From: Malaya genurostris
Taxonomy: Eukaryota > Arthropoda > Insecta > Diptera > Culicidae
Reading direction: 5' to 3'
Assembly (NCBI RefSeq): GCF_030247185.1
Contig: NC_080572.1
Span: 126,482,405 to 126,546,404, forward strand
DNA length: 64,000 nt
Shown: piece by piece, positions 11,167 to 30,182 of the stretch
Position numbering within the stretch: position 1 is the first letter of the stretch
Layout: each line of letters begins with the position of its first letter
Made by a program: the position numbers and the translations under genes
Notes under the pieces: model-generated
What the model was told of the DNA's origin: nothing
What the model saw: the letters and a program-made list of their open reading frames with translations, nothing else
Database searches by the model: none

Positions 11167-12664
11167 TTAAGTGTTTTCTATGTTTGTCTGTCCCCTGTGT
11201 GTAGGTAGTAACTTAAAGAGCCAGGAATACCTATTTCCTTGGTCTCTGTTTAGTAAAGAAGTGGAATTGTGTTTGAAAATTTCCAGACTTTCTGCCGAAT
11301 CTAATTTCCATGGGTTGGAAATTTGTCTTAAAATTTTTATGTCATTTGTAGTGAAATCATGGTTTTCGGAAAAGGCATGCTCAGCTACTTTCGACTTGAA
11401 ATGGTGTGATAAACCCCGTTCCAGATCCTTGGATGCTTTCCCTATTTCCGCTATGTGTTCCTTGAAACGGATATCTAATGATCTCTTTGTTTGTCCAATG
11501 TATAATTTATCACAATGAGAACATGAAATTTTGTATACCCCCGATTTTTTCAATTTGTCAGTAGGATCTTTAGTAGATCCTAGTAAAGTTTTCAACTGGT
11601 TGCTAGTACTACTGAACACTAAATCCAAGCCAAAGGGTTTTAATTTTGATTTAAGTGGATATGCCATGTTAGAGTTGAAGTCTACCGATATTCTTTTCAA
11701 GGTTTCTGATAGGGGGGTCAAAGTTGTGAGTGATAATTTTTTCAATGATCTTAATTTCTTATCGAGGATTGTTTGGATTGAGCGCTCCGGATATCCATTG
11801 AGCTTTCCAATTTCGAAGATAAAATTTTTCTCTTTCACTACCGCATCATCTCTGAGGGGTAATGTTAGCATTCTGTGAAACATATGGTGAAATGCAGCCA
11901 TTTTATGTTGGTGAGAATGGTTAGAAATATTAGGTATTACTCGCTCTGTATTGGTTGGCTTCCTATATATTTCGAAAGATAAAGTTTTCGCCTCCCGTAT
12001 AATGAGAACATCTAAGAAAGGTAAACTGTTGTTTGTCTCCCTCTCGCAGGTGAATTTTATGTTCCTATGTAAATTGTTTATTGTATCCAAAAAATTTTCC
12101 AAATCGTTACGCTTGATGATGCAAAATATATCATCAACGTATCTCCACCAGCGATTTGGTAGTAATCCTCGTTTATTTAAAAGTTCTTCGAGGTTTGCCA
12201 TAAATAATTCGCATAAAAATGGGGAGAGCGGATTACCCATTGGGGCCCCTTGTAATTGTTTATAATATTCCCCTCTGAATTTGAAATAATTTACATCCAT
12301 GCAAAGCCGGGTTAGAGTAAGGTAAGACCTTACTTTGCATTTCCAAAAACTACTACTTTTTTGTTTAACTAACCAATCTTCCAACAGATTGATTGAGTCC
12401 TTCACCGGGACACTTGGGAATAAGGAGGCTACATCGAAGGATACCATTATTTCGTCATCTTCGATTTCACCTGAGTTCAGAAGTTGAGTAGCGAATTCCT
12501 GTGTATTGGGAATGGATCTACTAAAAAACTTTTTCGGCATATTTTTGAATTCTTCCACTAGCCATTTGGAAATTTTTTGGGTAGGGGCTCCTACTGAAGA
12601 GATGATTTCCCTTATTTCATTCCCAGGTTTATGGACTTTAGGTAATCCTTTGATTTTTGGTAAT
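11167..12664 (-). pseudogene. second Penelope-like ORF, 5'-truncated
   Basis: Same protein as the neighbouring full copy but starting inside the RT, just before KIKGLPKVHKPG. About the first 300 residues are missing. It is open to the normal stop and keeps YVDD and GIY-YIG. Visible differences from the full copy include QGAPMGNPLSPF for QGSPMGNPLSPC, GKASKD for GKSSKD, and Val to Met at the position where an internal ATG (12558) arises. It probably serves as the promoter-bearing partial unit for the full copy. Confidence 0.93.
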
Positions 12665-12677
12665 GGTGTGTGTATGT

Positions 12678-12715
12678 GCCATTCACGAAGATGTGAATCT
12701 CATAAAAAAATAACT
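12678..12715 (+). pseudogene. terminal codons of the protein interrupted by the Penelope element
   Basis: The second copy of the 12-bp target duplication restores VCVC, and the frame continues AIHEDVNLIKK before TAA. This is the exact continuation of the frame that stops being readable at 8116. It demonstrates that the insertion hit coding-type sequence and shows what the unoccupied site looked like. Confidence 0.7.
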
Positions 12716-12839
12716 TAAAAAATACAAATAGTTTGACATATGAACATGTAACAGTAGAATGTTTTTAACGTCAGAGCGAAAATTCCATAGATTTAGCCTC
12801 ACTGGAGAAAAGCATATAAGAAGAAATGGATGAAAAATT

Positions 12840-14482
<1,643 letters not shown>

Positions 14483-14528
14483 TCAACATTAACACGTGGG
14501 ATCGCAGACCTGAACAAAGCAAAGCAAA

Positions 14529-14690
14529 GCCTTGGTATTACATTCCTGTAGTGGAATTTGACCTTCTGTTTCAACAGACTTTGCAGCCGATTCAGAGTGT
14601 ACAGAACCATTACATTGGTAGTGCTACGATTCTCCTGACACTACGAATCCTTCCAGGTCGGGGCTCGAACAGGACCTGAACAAAACTACT
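14529..14690 (+). repeat. SINE-like dispersed repeat, copy 1
   Basis: Contains AAAGCCTTGGTATTACATTC..., GTACAGAACCATTACATTGG and the ending CAGGTCGGGGCTCGAAC, which resembles a degenerate tRNA B box. Related sequence recurs at 60701-60800 and, split by a DNA element, at 31865-31902 plus 32686-32705. Family identity (tRNA-type SINE or LINE tail) is unresolved. Confidence 0.55.
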
Positions 14691-15410
14691 CTTATTTTTT
14701 AAAGTCTCGAAAATGCGACCGATCTGGTCGAAAATCGAACACTGAATGAAATTTTCCGTTCTTTTCCTTGATTTCCTTCCATTCGAACGCTTCCGATCAC
14801 CAGTTGCATATTCGTTTGCGTTTCTTTTCATTCGACTTTATTATGTACTTCGAATTTACCGTGTTAACAGGCTGCGTACTTATTAGAAATATTTCGTGAC
14901 CTGCTCATAGTCTTTTTAATTAGGAAATTACAGTTTGTTAGTTGAAACTAACTCTTTTATTTATCGTGTGATTTATTTTCACCTTGACCGATCTATTTAC
15001 TACACATACCACCAGTTTTACGCAAAAGAGTTCTAGACGAGTTACATATGGGTCACTTTGGATCCTCATCCCATCAACATCGAAATGCAGTGCCGATAAT
15101 TTGACAGAAGCTGCTCGATAATCATCTGTATTGTATACAACATTTTGCATGAACCCCGAGAAAAATTTTCTACATATCTTCGCCCCACTTCATACTCTGA
15201 GTATTTCTCGGCCCTAAAAAAATTTACAGTCTGATAATGATCGGTGCTGTGTGGAATTTACCCAGAGAGTATCGCAAGTTGATAATTATCGCAGAAAATC
15301 GAATCGATGATTCAACTTGATGATTCTCATACTAGGTTGCAATTTTTCAAAACCTTTGTGTGGAGCATTCACATACATTTCCATAGACACAACTTATACA
15401 AAGGTTATAT
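14691..15410. other. unassigned sequence
   Basis: No credible coding region, RNA gene or repeat boundary was recognised. The short open frames on both strands (for example 14610-14831 and 14938-15150) lack recognisable domains and splice context. Confidence 0.5.
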
Positions 15411-15699
15411 GCACACAGGCCCGTACCCAGGATTTCGTTTCGGGAGGGGCCCAAAGATAAAAAATAATGTTACTGAAGATTGCTTATGTACCTAATTCTC
15501 GGTGTGCCTTTTACGGGTGTTTTTAACGGACACTTTAAACTTTTCCACTGAAACTGTTATTGTGTTACATTTCTTCACTGTCTTGTTATTTCTGCAACAC
15601 ATGTCTTAGACCTTCTAAATAATTATATATTTGTTTTTGATTTCGGGAGGTGCCCGGGCCCCTCGCCCCCCCCCCCCCTCTGGGTACGTGACTGTGCAC
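15411..15699. mobile_element. short TIR element (MITE-like), CGTACCCAG ends, copy 1
   Basis: The left end GCACACAGGCCCGTACCCAG and the right end CTGGGTACGTGACTGTGCAC are inverted repeats. The interior is AT-rich, with GGGAGG/CCC-rich blocks near both ends, including a run of about 15 C at 15665-15678. A related element lies at 26874-27150. No coding capacity. Confidence 0.65.
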
Positions 15700-16519
15700 A
15701 TAGTTAGATCAAGCGGCAATAGTAAAATGATTCTATCCCAATTATCAACTGCCCATGTAGAATCGGATCGCGAAACGAGAATAAGCGACCGTTTGTTGCT
15801 TCAGAGAGAATCCCCACAGCAGCGTGCTAACCTTTGATTCTCAGACAGGTCATCGAGATTTCTCTCTCGCACTGGTGTCGATTCTATGTTAAATGAAACA
15901 TGGCGGTTTTTTGTTGCTGCGATGATATCCGTCTCTTTTTGATGGCACTGATTGAATCATGTGAAGTCTTGCTAGCGAGCGTTTTTCATACGATGAAAGC
16001 CATTCTTTTCGAAATGTACAATCGTTATCCCTGTGATTATCCAATAGCTTAATCAATGCAACAATGCGCGAAAGAACAAACGAATACTCACCACGAACAA
16101 AGAAATCAAACGATTCCGACAACTCCAGATACCGTTCCGGTGAGTCGAGATGCTATCGAATCGAACGAAAACAATCAGGAGATCACAAAATCTAAACACA
16201 GTTTAGTAGACACACAAAAAGGCTAAACCTTTGAATTTATATAAAAAAATAAGGATCACTTTTATTTCTATACTAAATATTACTTTTTAACCCGAATCAT
16301 ATTTTTTCAAGAGGAGAAATTATGTTAAAAATTACTTAGATTTGCCTGCCTTGTGTCCTATATATTAGTAAACTTACCTGTACACCTATATACATAACTT
16401 CATGAAAACGAATACAATAGAACAAGCAATTGTTCAGTTCAGTTACGTAAACAAACCACGCTACATGGTTTCTTTTGTTATTCGGTCAGTCCGATATTTG
16501 GTCGTTGATTACAGCACTC
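15700..16519. other. unassigned sequence
   Basis: Nothing convincing. A minus-strand open frame at 15889-16122 has no recognisable domain or splice evidence. Confidence 0.5.
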
Positions 16520-16522
16520 TAA

Positions 16523-19500
16523 AGGTACGATTACATTAGCCAGTTTATCTGCACAAACTTGTGCAGTTTGACTGTATCATAGTGTAATCGGTTCGCAGTT
16601 GTCTGCAAGCAGTCAAAATCGGCTTGACTGTCCATCTGTATGCAGTCAAAATGTGCAGATTTTCTGTGACAATGTAATCACAGTGTGATCATAGTCGACA
16701 GACAAACAGTTCATGACTGTACAGACAAATTTGACTGTTTCTGAAACTGTTGTGCAGAAGTTGTCTGCCACAGATTCTATGACAACCAAAAACTTGTTTA
16801 TTTCATCCAAACACAAAGCAAAACGTTCCAGCACCAGTGTGAGAAGTGAGTACACGTGGTTTTCCCCAAGAGGGTTGGTTTCGTGATCATTTTTTTCTAA
16901 TGTGTAGAAACCAGATAGTAATAAAAACCCTGTTTTGATCCACCTAGTGATGTATTTATGGCTTTCTCGTATTACTCATATTCTCACATTCTCATATATG
17001 TGGTATTCTTCGAAATAATTTTTATTGCTTCTTGAAAGAAAAGAAAACAAAAGTCAATTAGCACAATCAACAACCAACAAAATGAAACAGTTTTGCTATT
17101 GCAGGTACTTCTGCAACCGGTGTAAATAAAGTCGGCTCGAATGACCATCTGTTAACATGACTTACAAACTGTATTGATTTTAGTCAATTTTATATGATTC
17201 GGCCATCGTACTTTAAACGAGGGTTTAAATTTTAAATACTTCTAATTTTAGAAATGGCAAAAATGAAATTTTAAACACGTGCATCCGCGCAAAGTTCAAA
17301 AGCTCAGGAGTTTTGGCCTTTTATTTGAATCTAAATTTTTGAATATCGTTCAAGTGGAAATGTGAGTGAGTTCCATTTTTGAGTATATGATCACTATTTC
17401 AGGAACAGGAAGCCGGGAATAGCCCAAGGCTCTTTGTATATGATGCTGTGGCTCTTTAGTTTTATACACAAATATTGTTTATTTTACAAAAAAGTACTTA
17501 AAATCGACTAACGAGTATTGGACCCCAATTCTATCTCTTAACCTTCGTGTACTAACTTCTCACCGAACCGCGTTGTCAATGTCGTCATTTCCGGTCGAAA
17601 TAATGAAGCTTATCGCATATTTCGTAGAATTCTAAATCGAAATTACTACTGAATTTTTCGAGCTCCTCCTTCACGATAAAGTGCAATGGATCTCCAGAAG
17701 CATAGTACTGGAACGTTTTGCTTTGTACTTGGATGAAATAATTATGAAAAATTAAATAATGAACTAATGAAAAAAGTATTAACTACTCCAAATTAAAAAA
17801 TGCTGAACGGTAACAGAAAATGTACTTATTTGAATTTTTTTCTAGTTTTATTAAATATTTACCGAATTTCCAATAGCTCATCGTTCGTTCATTAGTTCGA
17901 TAATTGAATTGATTACAAAGCGTTTGGTGGTAAAATTGTGGATCTGTCAAAATCTGAACTCTGCCCCAAAGCGAATTCATACCGTTATACCATATTTGAA
18001 AGAGGTTGGACTGGAGACAACCTTCCCAAAATTTCAATTGTCATATTTACGGAGGTAGGATGATTCTATGGATTTTCATTGCATTTGATTTTTGAATCTA
18101 CCACTCCATTTACAATTTATTGAAAATGTATTTGTTGCGTGAAAAATACTCAACAATTGCGAAACATATTTTTTCACGCTTTCGATCTCGGTGCCACTCT
18201 GGATTTTTTAGTAATAGAAGATATACCTGATGATGTGAGCGTTAAGACACAAACGTGTAGATAATGAACATATGATGTGAAAGAATCTCAATCTGCTAAA
18301 CATATCAAATATACATCATAGTCACAGAACAAACAACATCGTCATTTCATTTAAATTCATATTTGTTTTTCTTACTTTTTTTTATCTCTGAATGATTTAC
18401 ATTTCAAGTGATTCTATAATAAAACATTTCATCTTTGTTACAGTACTTTGGTTGTTCTGTTTCTTATTTCTTATCTGTGTCTTGGTGTTCACTGATTTAG
18501 TGTCATTTGATACAAATAGTATTCGGAAATAAATGAATACGATGGTGAGGGAGAAGCTCCCAGTCAAATGCTTTGATTGTATCCTTCTTGAACTTTGAAA
18601 CTGATTTTGATTTGACTGTGCAGTATTTTTCTTCAAATGCAAACATAATTCTAATAAAAGCCTTGGTATTTTGTTCAGGAAGGATACAATCAAAGCACTT
18701 GACTGGGAGCTTCTCCCTCACCGTCGTATTCATTTATTTCCGAATACTATTTGTATCAAAAGACACTAAATCAGTGAACACCAAGACACAGATAAGAAAT
18801 AAGAAACAGAACAACCAAAGTACTGTAACAAAGATGAAATATTTTATTATAGAATCACTTGAAATGTAAATCATTCAGAGATAAAAAAAAGTAAGAAAAA
18901 CAAATATGAATTTAAATGAAATGACTACCATTTGTTTTCATCGAATAGCCACGCATTGACTTTGCACCATTTCAATTCCTACGAAGAAGTCGAAATGGGA
19001 TGTCTGATACTCGAGGTATCCACAAATTGCCAGAAAGATGGTCACTATTTCGACTATTTTTTTTCTCATTCAAAATAAACGTTTCATTTTAACAAAAACA
19101 CGCTCACTTCATATTTGGTTAATAAATGATTTTTAGATACATCGAAGAGCTTCGGTTTGATATTTTTAAAAACTGTGGAAAAGTTCAGTATTTAAAATTG
19201 TCTAAAATAATAACCAATCCAACATGCGTCTCCGGGCCTCGGAAAAATTTTCTAAAGTTTGAGCGATTTCTATACCTATTTTTGATATTTATAAAAAAAG
19301 GTAAAAAAAACGGAGAACGTTTATATTCCTTCTTTAATTGCTTCGGAACACAACACACCAAGTAGCAACGCAACGAACTTCCGTTTGTGAGATCAGATCG
19401 ATATTTTATCGTAATGCAATATTCCGTGAAAAGTTCTCTGCCCCACAAACTTTCTTCCAATGTGATCACTTTGTGCAGAAAAACTGCAATAAACAGCCCA

Positions 19501-19756
19501 CTCCCTATATTTAAGCCTGCAACCAGTTTGATTTGTCAGATCAATGTAATCACAATACAGACATGCTCAAAAAGTCTGTCACAGTCAAACATAACAACTG
19601 TCAAAGTATTGACTGTCGGCAGTAAAACTTGACTGTTGCAGTCATTTAACTGTGAATAGTGTAATCACATTGCCAGACCAAATATAAACTGCAGAAAAAT
19701 TACTTGTCTGTGGCAGATAAACTGTGACAGATAAACTGGCTAGTCTGATCGTAGCT
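16523..19756. mobile_element. large TIR element (about 3.2 kb) with TAA target duplication
   Basis: The left end AGGTACGATTACATTAGCC and the right end (reverse complement AGCTACGATCAGACTAGCC) share TACGAT followed by TAGCCAGTTTATCTG. TAA directly flanks both ends (16520-16522, 19757-19759). About 250 bp inside each end is full of TGACTGT, GTCAAA and CTGCAGACA-like subterminal motifs. The middle (about 16850-19440) shows no transposase and holds a long foldback. A TAA duplication would suit a PIF/Harbinger-like element, but the superfamily is not proven. Confidence 0.7.
18341..18925. repeat. foldback: two 252-bp inverted arms around an 81-bp loop
   Basis: The left arm (18341-18592, starting GTCATTTCATTTAAATTC) and right arm (18674-18925) are reverse complements at an estimated 97 percent by eye. 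They include GAGGGAGAAGCTCCCAGTCAA versus its complement near the loop. Both arms give the same short ORF (VFIYFRILFVS...), one in each orientation. The loop starts near CTTTGAAACTG. It lies in the middle of the 3.2-kb TIR element. Confidence 0.93.
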
Positions 19757-19759
19757 TAA

Positions 19760-20591
19760 GTCAATTTTTCAATAGATTACATTGACTTTCTATACGAGAA
19801 AGACAATAAGTATACTTTTAAAGAATAGAATTGTTATCATGTTTTTGTAATAATACTAACAAGTGGGTACAAATCGAATAAAAGACTATATCAAGGATTG
19901 TAAACACTATACATGGTTCGATCTGCTAATGACGTTTTATCTATATTAACTTTTTATGGAATTATTCTTAATGTTTTCAAAAAAAACTTCTGGTAAGATA
20001 GAAAGATAGTGGCTTGGCCATAATGTAAGAAAGTAAATAAAATGGTTGCCAATTGCATTACAATAAACACTACCTGTAAACAAAAAATCGCCGTCATTTT
20101 CAGGTTCGATTTAATAACTTTTTCATTTCGTTGCACTTTATTTCATATCATTTTCATGTACAGATTTTCAATACAGAACTTTGATCCTTCGATACAGATT
20201 TACAGATTATTCTCCTGAAACATACAAATTTAACCCTGATTCCCAGTTTCAACTGAGTGCATTGAAGTTTGTTGCGCCGTCCGAACTGCTTAGAAATATG
20301 GGAAAAATTTCAACCTTTAATCTTTATATACATAACATGTTATGTTATGTTATGCTCTGTTAACGTGTTTTGTTTGATTCGTGATGGGTCAATTCAATAT
20401 TATACTAATGGAATACTTTAACAATTTGGCTATACACATTTAAGTTGGAAGTTTTAGAAGATTGGTAGTTAAATCATATAAATCCATATATAAAACAAAT
20501 GACAGAAAAAACTAACACGTATGTTTTAGGATTTTTTTTATTTACACCCGGCCTCACATTGCGATTAGTACATTTATTATGACTTCAGCCA
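19760..20591. other. downstream flank of the CRAL-TRIO gene, mostly unassigned
   Basis: Contains a short ATGTT pentamer run near 20336-20352. At about 20405-20490 there is a piece resembling part of the repeat pair at 25373-25830 (GGCTATACACATTTAAGTTG; TGGTAGTTAAATCATATAAA). No gene seen. AATAAA-like signals for the minus-strand CRAL-TRIO gene may lie in the AT-rich sequence just below 20590. Confidence 0.45.
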
Positions 20592-26687
<6,096 letters not shown>

Positions 26688-26873
26688 ATTTGAAAAGCGT
26701 TGCACAAACTCTTACAATAAATTTTATTTTACACTTCCATCAAGCATGAGCTACAATCGCTGTGTGTACTAAACGATAATTATCAACCCGGCTTTACAAT
26801 AGCCTTCGTATTACCCCGTGCTGATAATGACTATTGAAAGGTTCATTACATTACCTATCGATCTTAATCTGTT

Positions 26874-27150
26874 CATGCACGCGCGTACCCAGAATTTTTT
26901 TTCGGGTGGTGTTTGAAAACATGTTGATCAATTTTCATACGAACTGAAATATGTTTGTAATTACTTGAACTTGAAATTTTTATTATTTTTATTAATAATA
27001 GTAATTTCAAGTTTTTTAAAAATTATTAATTAATTTTATAATCGATCTAAATATTTAAAGAGAAGAATTTTAATAACATAATATTTTTTGCGTTTCGGAG
27101 GGAGGGTTGAACTCCTAAAACATTCCCCCTTATACGTGCCTGTGTTCATG
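26874..27150. mobile_element. short TIR element, CGTACCCAG ends, copy 2
   Basis: The left end CATGCACGCGCGTACCCAG and the right end TATACGTGCCTGTGTTCATG are degenerate inverted repeats. Same layout as 15411-15699, with GGGAGGG near the right end. Just upstream of the CRAL-TRIO start (its 5' flank). Confidence 0.55.
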
Positions 27151-27862
27151 TACTTAGATGATGCGTGCTCAGCTTATAGTTGGACTTCATTCAAATATAA
27201 ACTCTCTCTTTAGTAACGAGGTATGCGTGACTTTGAGTGTTTTTAACGCAAAACGTTATTATTGGCATTACATTGATACTGTTTGTATTCACATTGTCAA
27301 TATTAATGGATTTACACAAATCTTCGAGCGAAACTGGAAAGTTTATCATCGTGCTTTTATGATACACCGCACAGAGACGGTCTATAAATGGATGTATCTA
27401 TAACGTATTCGGCATTTATTTCATAATTTCCCCTTGCTCCTTCCTAATAATCCATCGTTGGAACAATAATCTGTGTGTTTGAACCAGTGCTTCCGGAACC
27501 GGAAAACGAATAACCAGTTCTGTTAACTAAAGGAAGTAATATTCTCCTTTTGATACTGTCATTTATAAAAATACGTTTTTGAAATTGAAATTTTTACACT
27601 AATAATCCTGTAATTACGGAACCGGAACTAGGATCAGAAGAAAAAGGTAAATTAGTTTCCATTTGAATCTAAGTTCTTGCATTCGATTTGTTTAAATTCC
27701 GGGCAATTCGGAGGATTCAAAAGCTTAGGGAAAATATTCGATCCTGTTGGCAGCATATCACTCCAGTACCTCCTTGGAGAAGTGTCAGCTGGTAAAATTT
27801 GACTTAAAGATAATTTTGTCGTCTATGTTTGAGGATGAACGGCAATACACGGCTTTGTACTA
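27151..27862. other. unassigned sequence
   Basis: No gene recognised. It contains CCGGAACCGGAA-type short motifs near 27490-27640 that recur in other decayed stretches (21720-22060, 63470-63480) and may be an old repeat family. Confidence 0.4.
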
Positions 27863-29003
27863 CACTGGAACCTCAATTTACGCGCAGAGCCGGGAGTGCG
27901 TAAATGAAATTTCGCGTAAATTAAATATAAGCATCGCGTTATTTCAAATTGTTCACGTAAAAAAGGTTTTTCAAATTTCATTTGATCCTACTACGTCCGA
28001 TGCTTTAGTACCTGAGGACCTTCTAAGTATGTTCTGAGACTATGGAAATGTTTAAGAGATGTTCCAAGATAAAAGAACTACTTGGAGTATTGTCCTTAGG
28101 GACTACACTGTGTCACAGCAACAACTACAACGGATAATACATTTTTGTTTGTGGTTCATACTTTTAGAGCTACACATTGCTTACTTGTCTATTTATAGCT
28201 GTTCTTGGTAGGTTCTAAGTCGTCCAAGAGCTTCAGTGAAAACAGGTCTTAAGATTCATACGAGCATTCAGTATAGTATAGTTAATCAATACGGCTCATA
28301 GTCGTACAGCTACATACTGGACATTCTCAGTCGTCCAAAAACTCTGGTGAAAACAAGTCTATACGACCATTCAGCATTAATGCACTTTGTTACACTCGTA
28401 GATCTTAAGGCCTGAACTCCAGGTAGTTTTTAGATTTTAGAGAAATCACGATTGTTCTATTGATCGCATGTGGCATCACGAATATGGACCGAGAACGATA
28501 AGTTCGTTAATGGTTTTTGTAACATTGGTAGATCTGAAGGCCTTTATTTCAAGAAGTTTTCGGATGGATAATCGGTTACGTTGGTAGACCTTAAGGCCTT
28601 TTCCGAGGACGCTTTGAATGAGCAAGTACTTCTACAGATCTTATCACAGTATGTAAATTTTCAGTAAATAGAACTACGCATTCTATAGTTATATAAAAGC
28701 GATTATATACAATATTTGTTTTCCAGATAATTCTAGGATGCCCGTGTTCTTATTTAGATTCTTTGAAACTAAACAATTCATTAATGTACATTTCACAATA
28801 TTCAATTCCCTGAAGCATGTTTGATTGTGATAAAAAAATAAATTAGATATAAATTAAGATTTCGTTCGTTATGCAAAATCCTTTTTTTACGCGATCATCG
28901 CGTAAATTAAATAAAAAATCGCGTTATTTCAAATAAAACACGTAAAAAAGTCGCGAAAATTAAATTCGCGTAAATTAAGTTCACGTACATTGAGGTTTTA
29001 GTG
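27863..29003. mobile_element. pogo/Tigger-like TIR element (about 1.14 kb), no transposase
   Basis: The left end CACTGGAACCTCAATTTACG and the right end (reverse complement CACTAAAACCTCAATGTACG) match the pattern of pogo/Tigger termini. TA flanks both ends (27861-27862, 29004-29005). Both subterminal regions repeat CGCGTAAATTAAAT and CGCGTTATTTCAAAT in inverted order. The middle has imperfect repeats (GTCGTCCAAGAGCTTCAGTG-type). Non-autonomous. Confidence 0.75.
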
Positions 29004-29141
29004 TACTTGTTTTGTTCCCTGGCAAGGATATTTCGCGCCGTTTAAAAGTTGGCGTTGTACACTCTGGCCACATCGAAAGACCATGCTGCACAGCTGACGA
29101 TCCCTGGTTCAATTTCAACACTTTATCCACATAATATAAGG

Positions 29142-29882
<741 letters not shown>

Positions 29883-30174
29883 TAGAGATGGACAATTCGT
29901 TCGCGGACGGTTCAAAAGAACTAGTTCTTTTGAGAGAATGAGTTCTTTTTTTGAGAATGGTAGTTCTTCAGTTCAAAGTCGTGTACCTTTTTTTTGCTCG
30001 CTGAATCTTTTTCGAGAACGGTAAACTCCGGAAAAGTACGGTGTCTCGGTTAGTCTTTCAGCAAGCAAACTAACTATGAAAAGAACGAATGAACGGCTCT
30101 CGAGAACTAGTTCTTTTAATAGAACTCTGCATCATTGAACGGTTCTTTGAAATGAACTGTTTTGCCAATCTCTA
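29883..30174. mobile_element. hAT-type MITE (292 bp) with 8-bp target duplication
   Basis: Ends TAGAGATGGACAA and (reverse complement) TAGAGATTGGCAA, flanked by TATCAAGT (29875-29882) and TATAAAGT (30175-30182), an 8-bp duplication with one mismatch. The interior carries palindromic GAACTAGTTCTTTT and GAACGGTTC motifs. No coding capacity. A fragment of the same kind lies near 57935-57990. Confidence 0.8.
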
Positions 30175-30182
30175 TATAAAGT

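Larger units (their letters stand above)
8117..12665 (-). mobile_element. Penelope-like element, tandem head-to-tail pair (one full unit plus 5'-truncated unit)
   Basis: Two minus-strand units in direct tandem: 10854-8117 (full ORF) and 12664-10855 (5'-truncated). The sequence starting CATTAACTTTTCGTTTGAG occurs at 8117 and again at 10855. The whole insertion is flanked by a 12-bp direct repeat GTGTGTGTATGT (8105-8116 and 12666-12677). Partial tandem arrangement and variable target duplications are typical of Penelope elements. The units are nearly identical; a 16-17-bp insertion near 8385-8400 is missing from the equivalent place near 11115. Confidence 0.95.

Noticed and set aside
18397..18869. 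Two 98-codon frames with nearly the same protein on opposite strands
   Set aside because: A consequence of the foldback arms; no start context or domain supports a gene.
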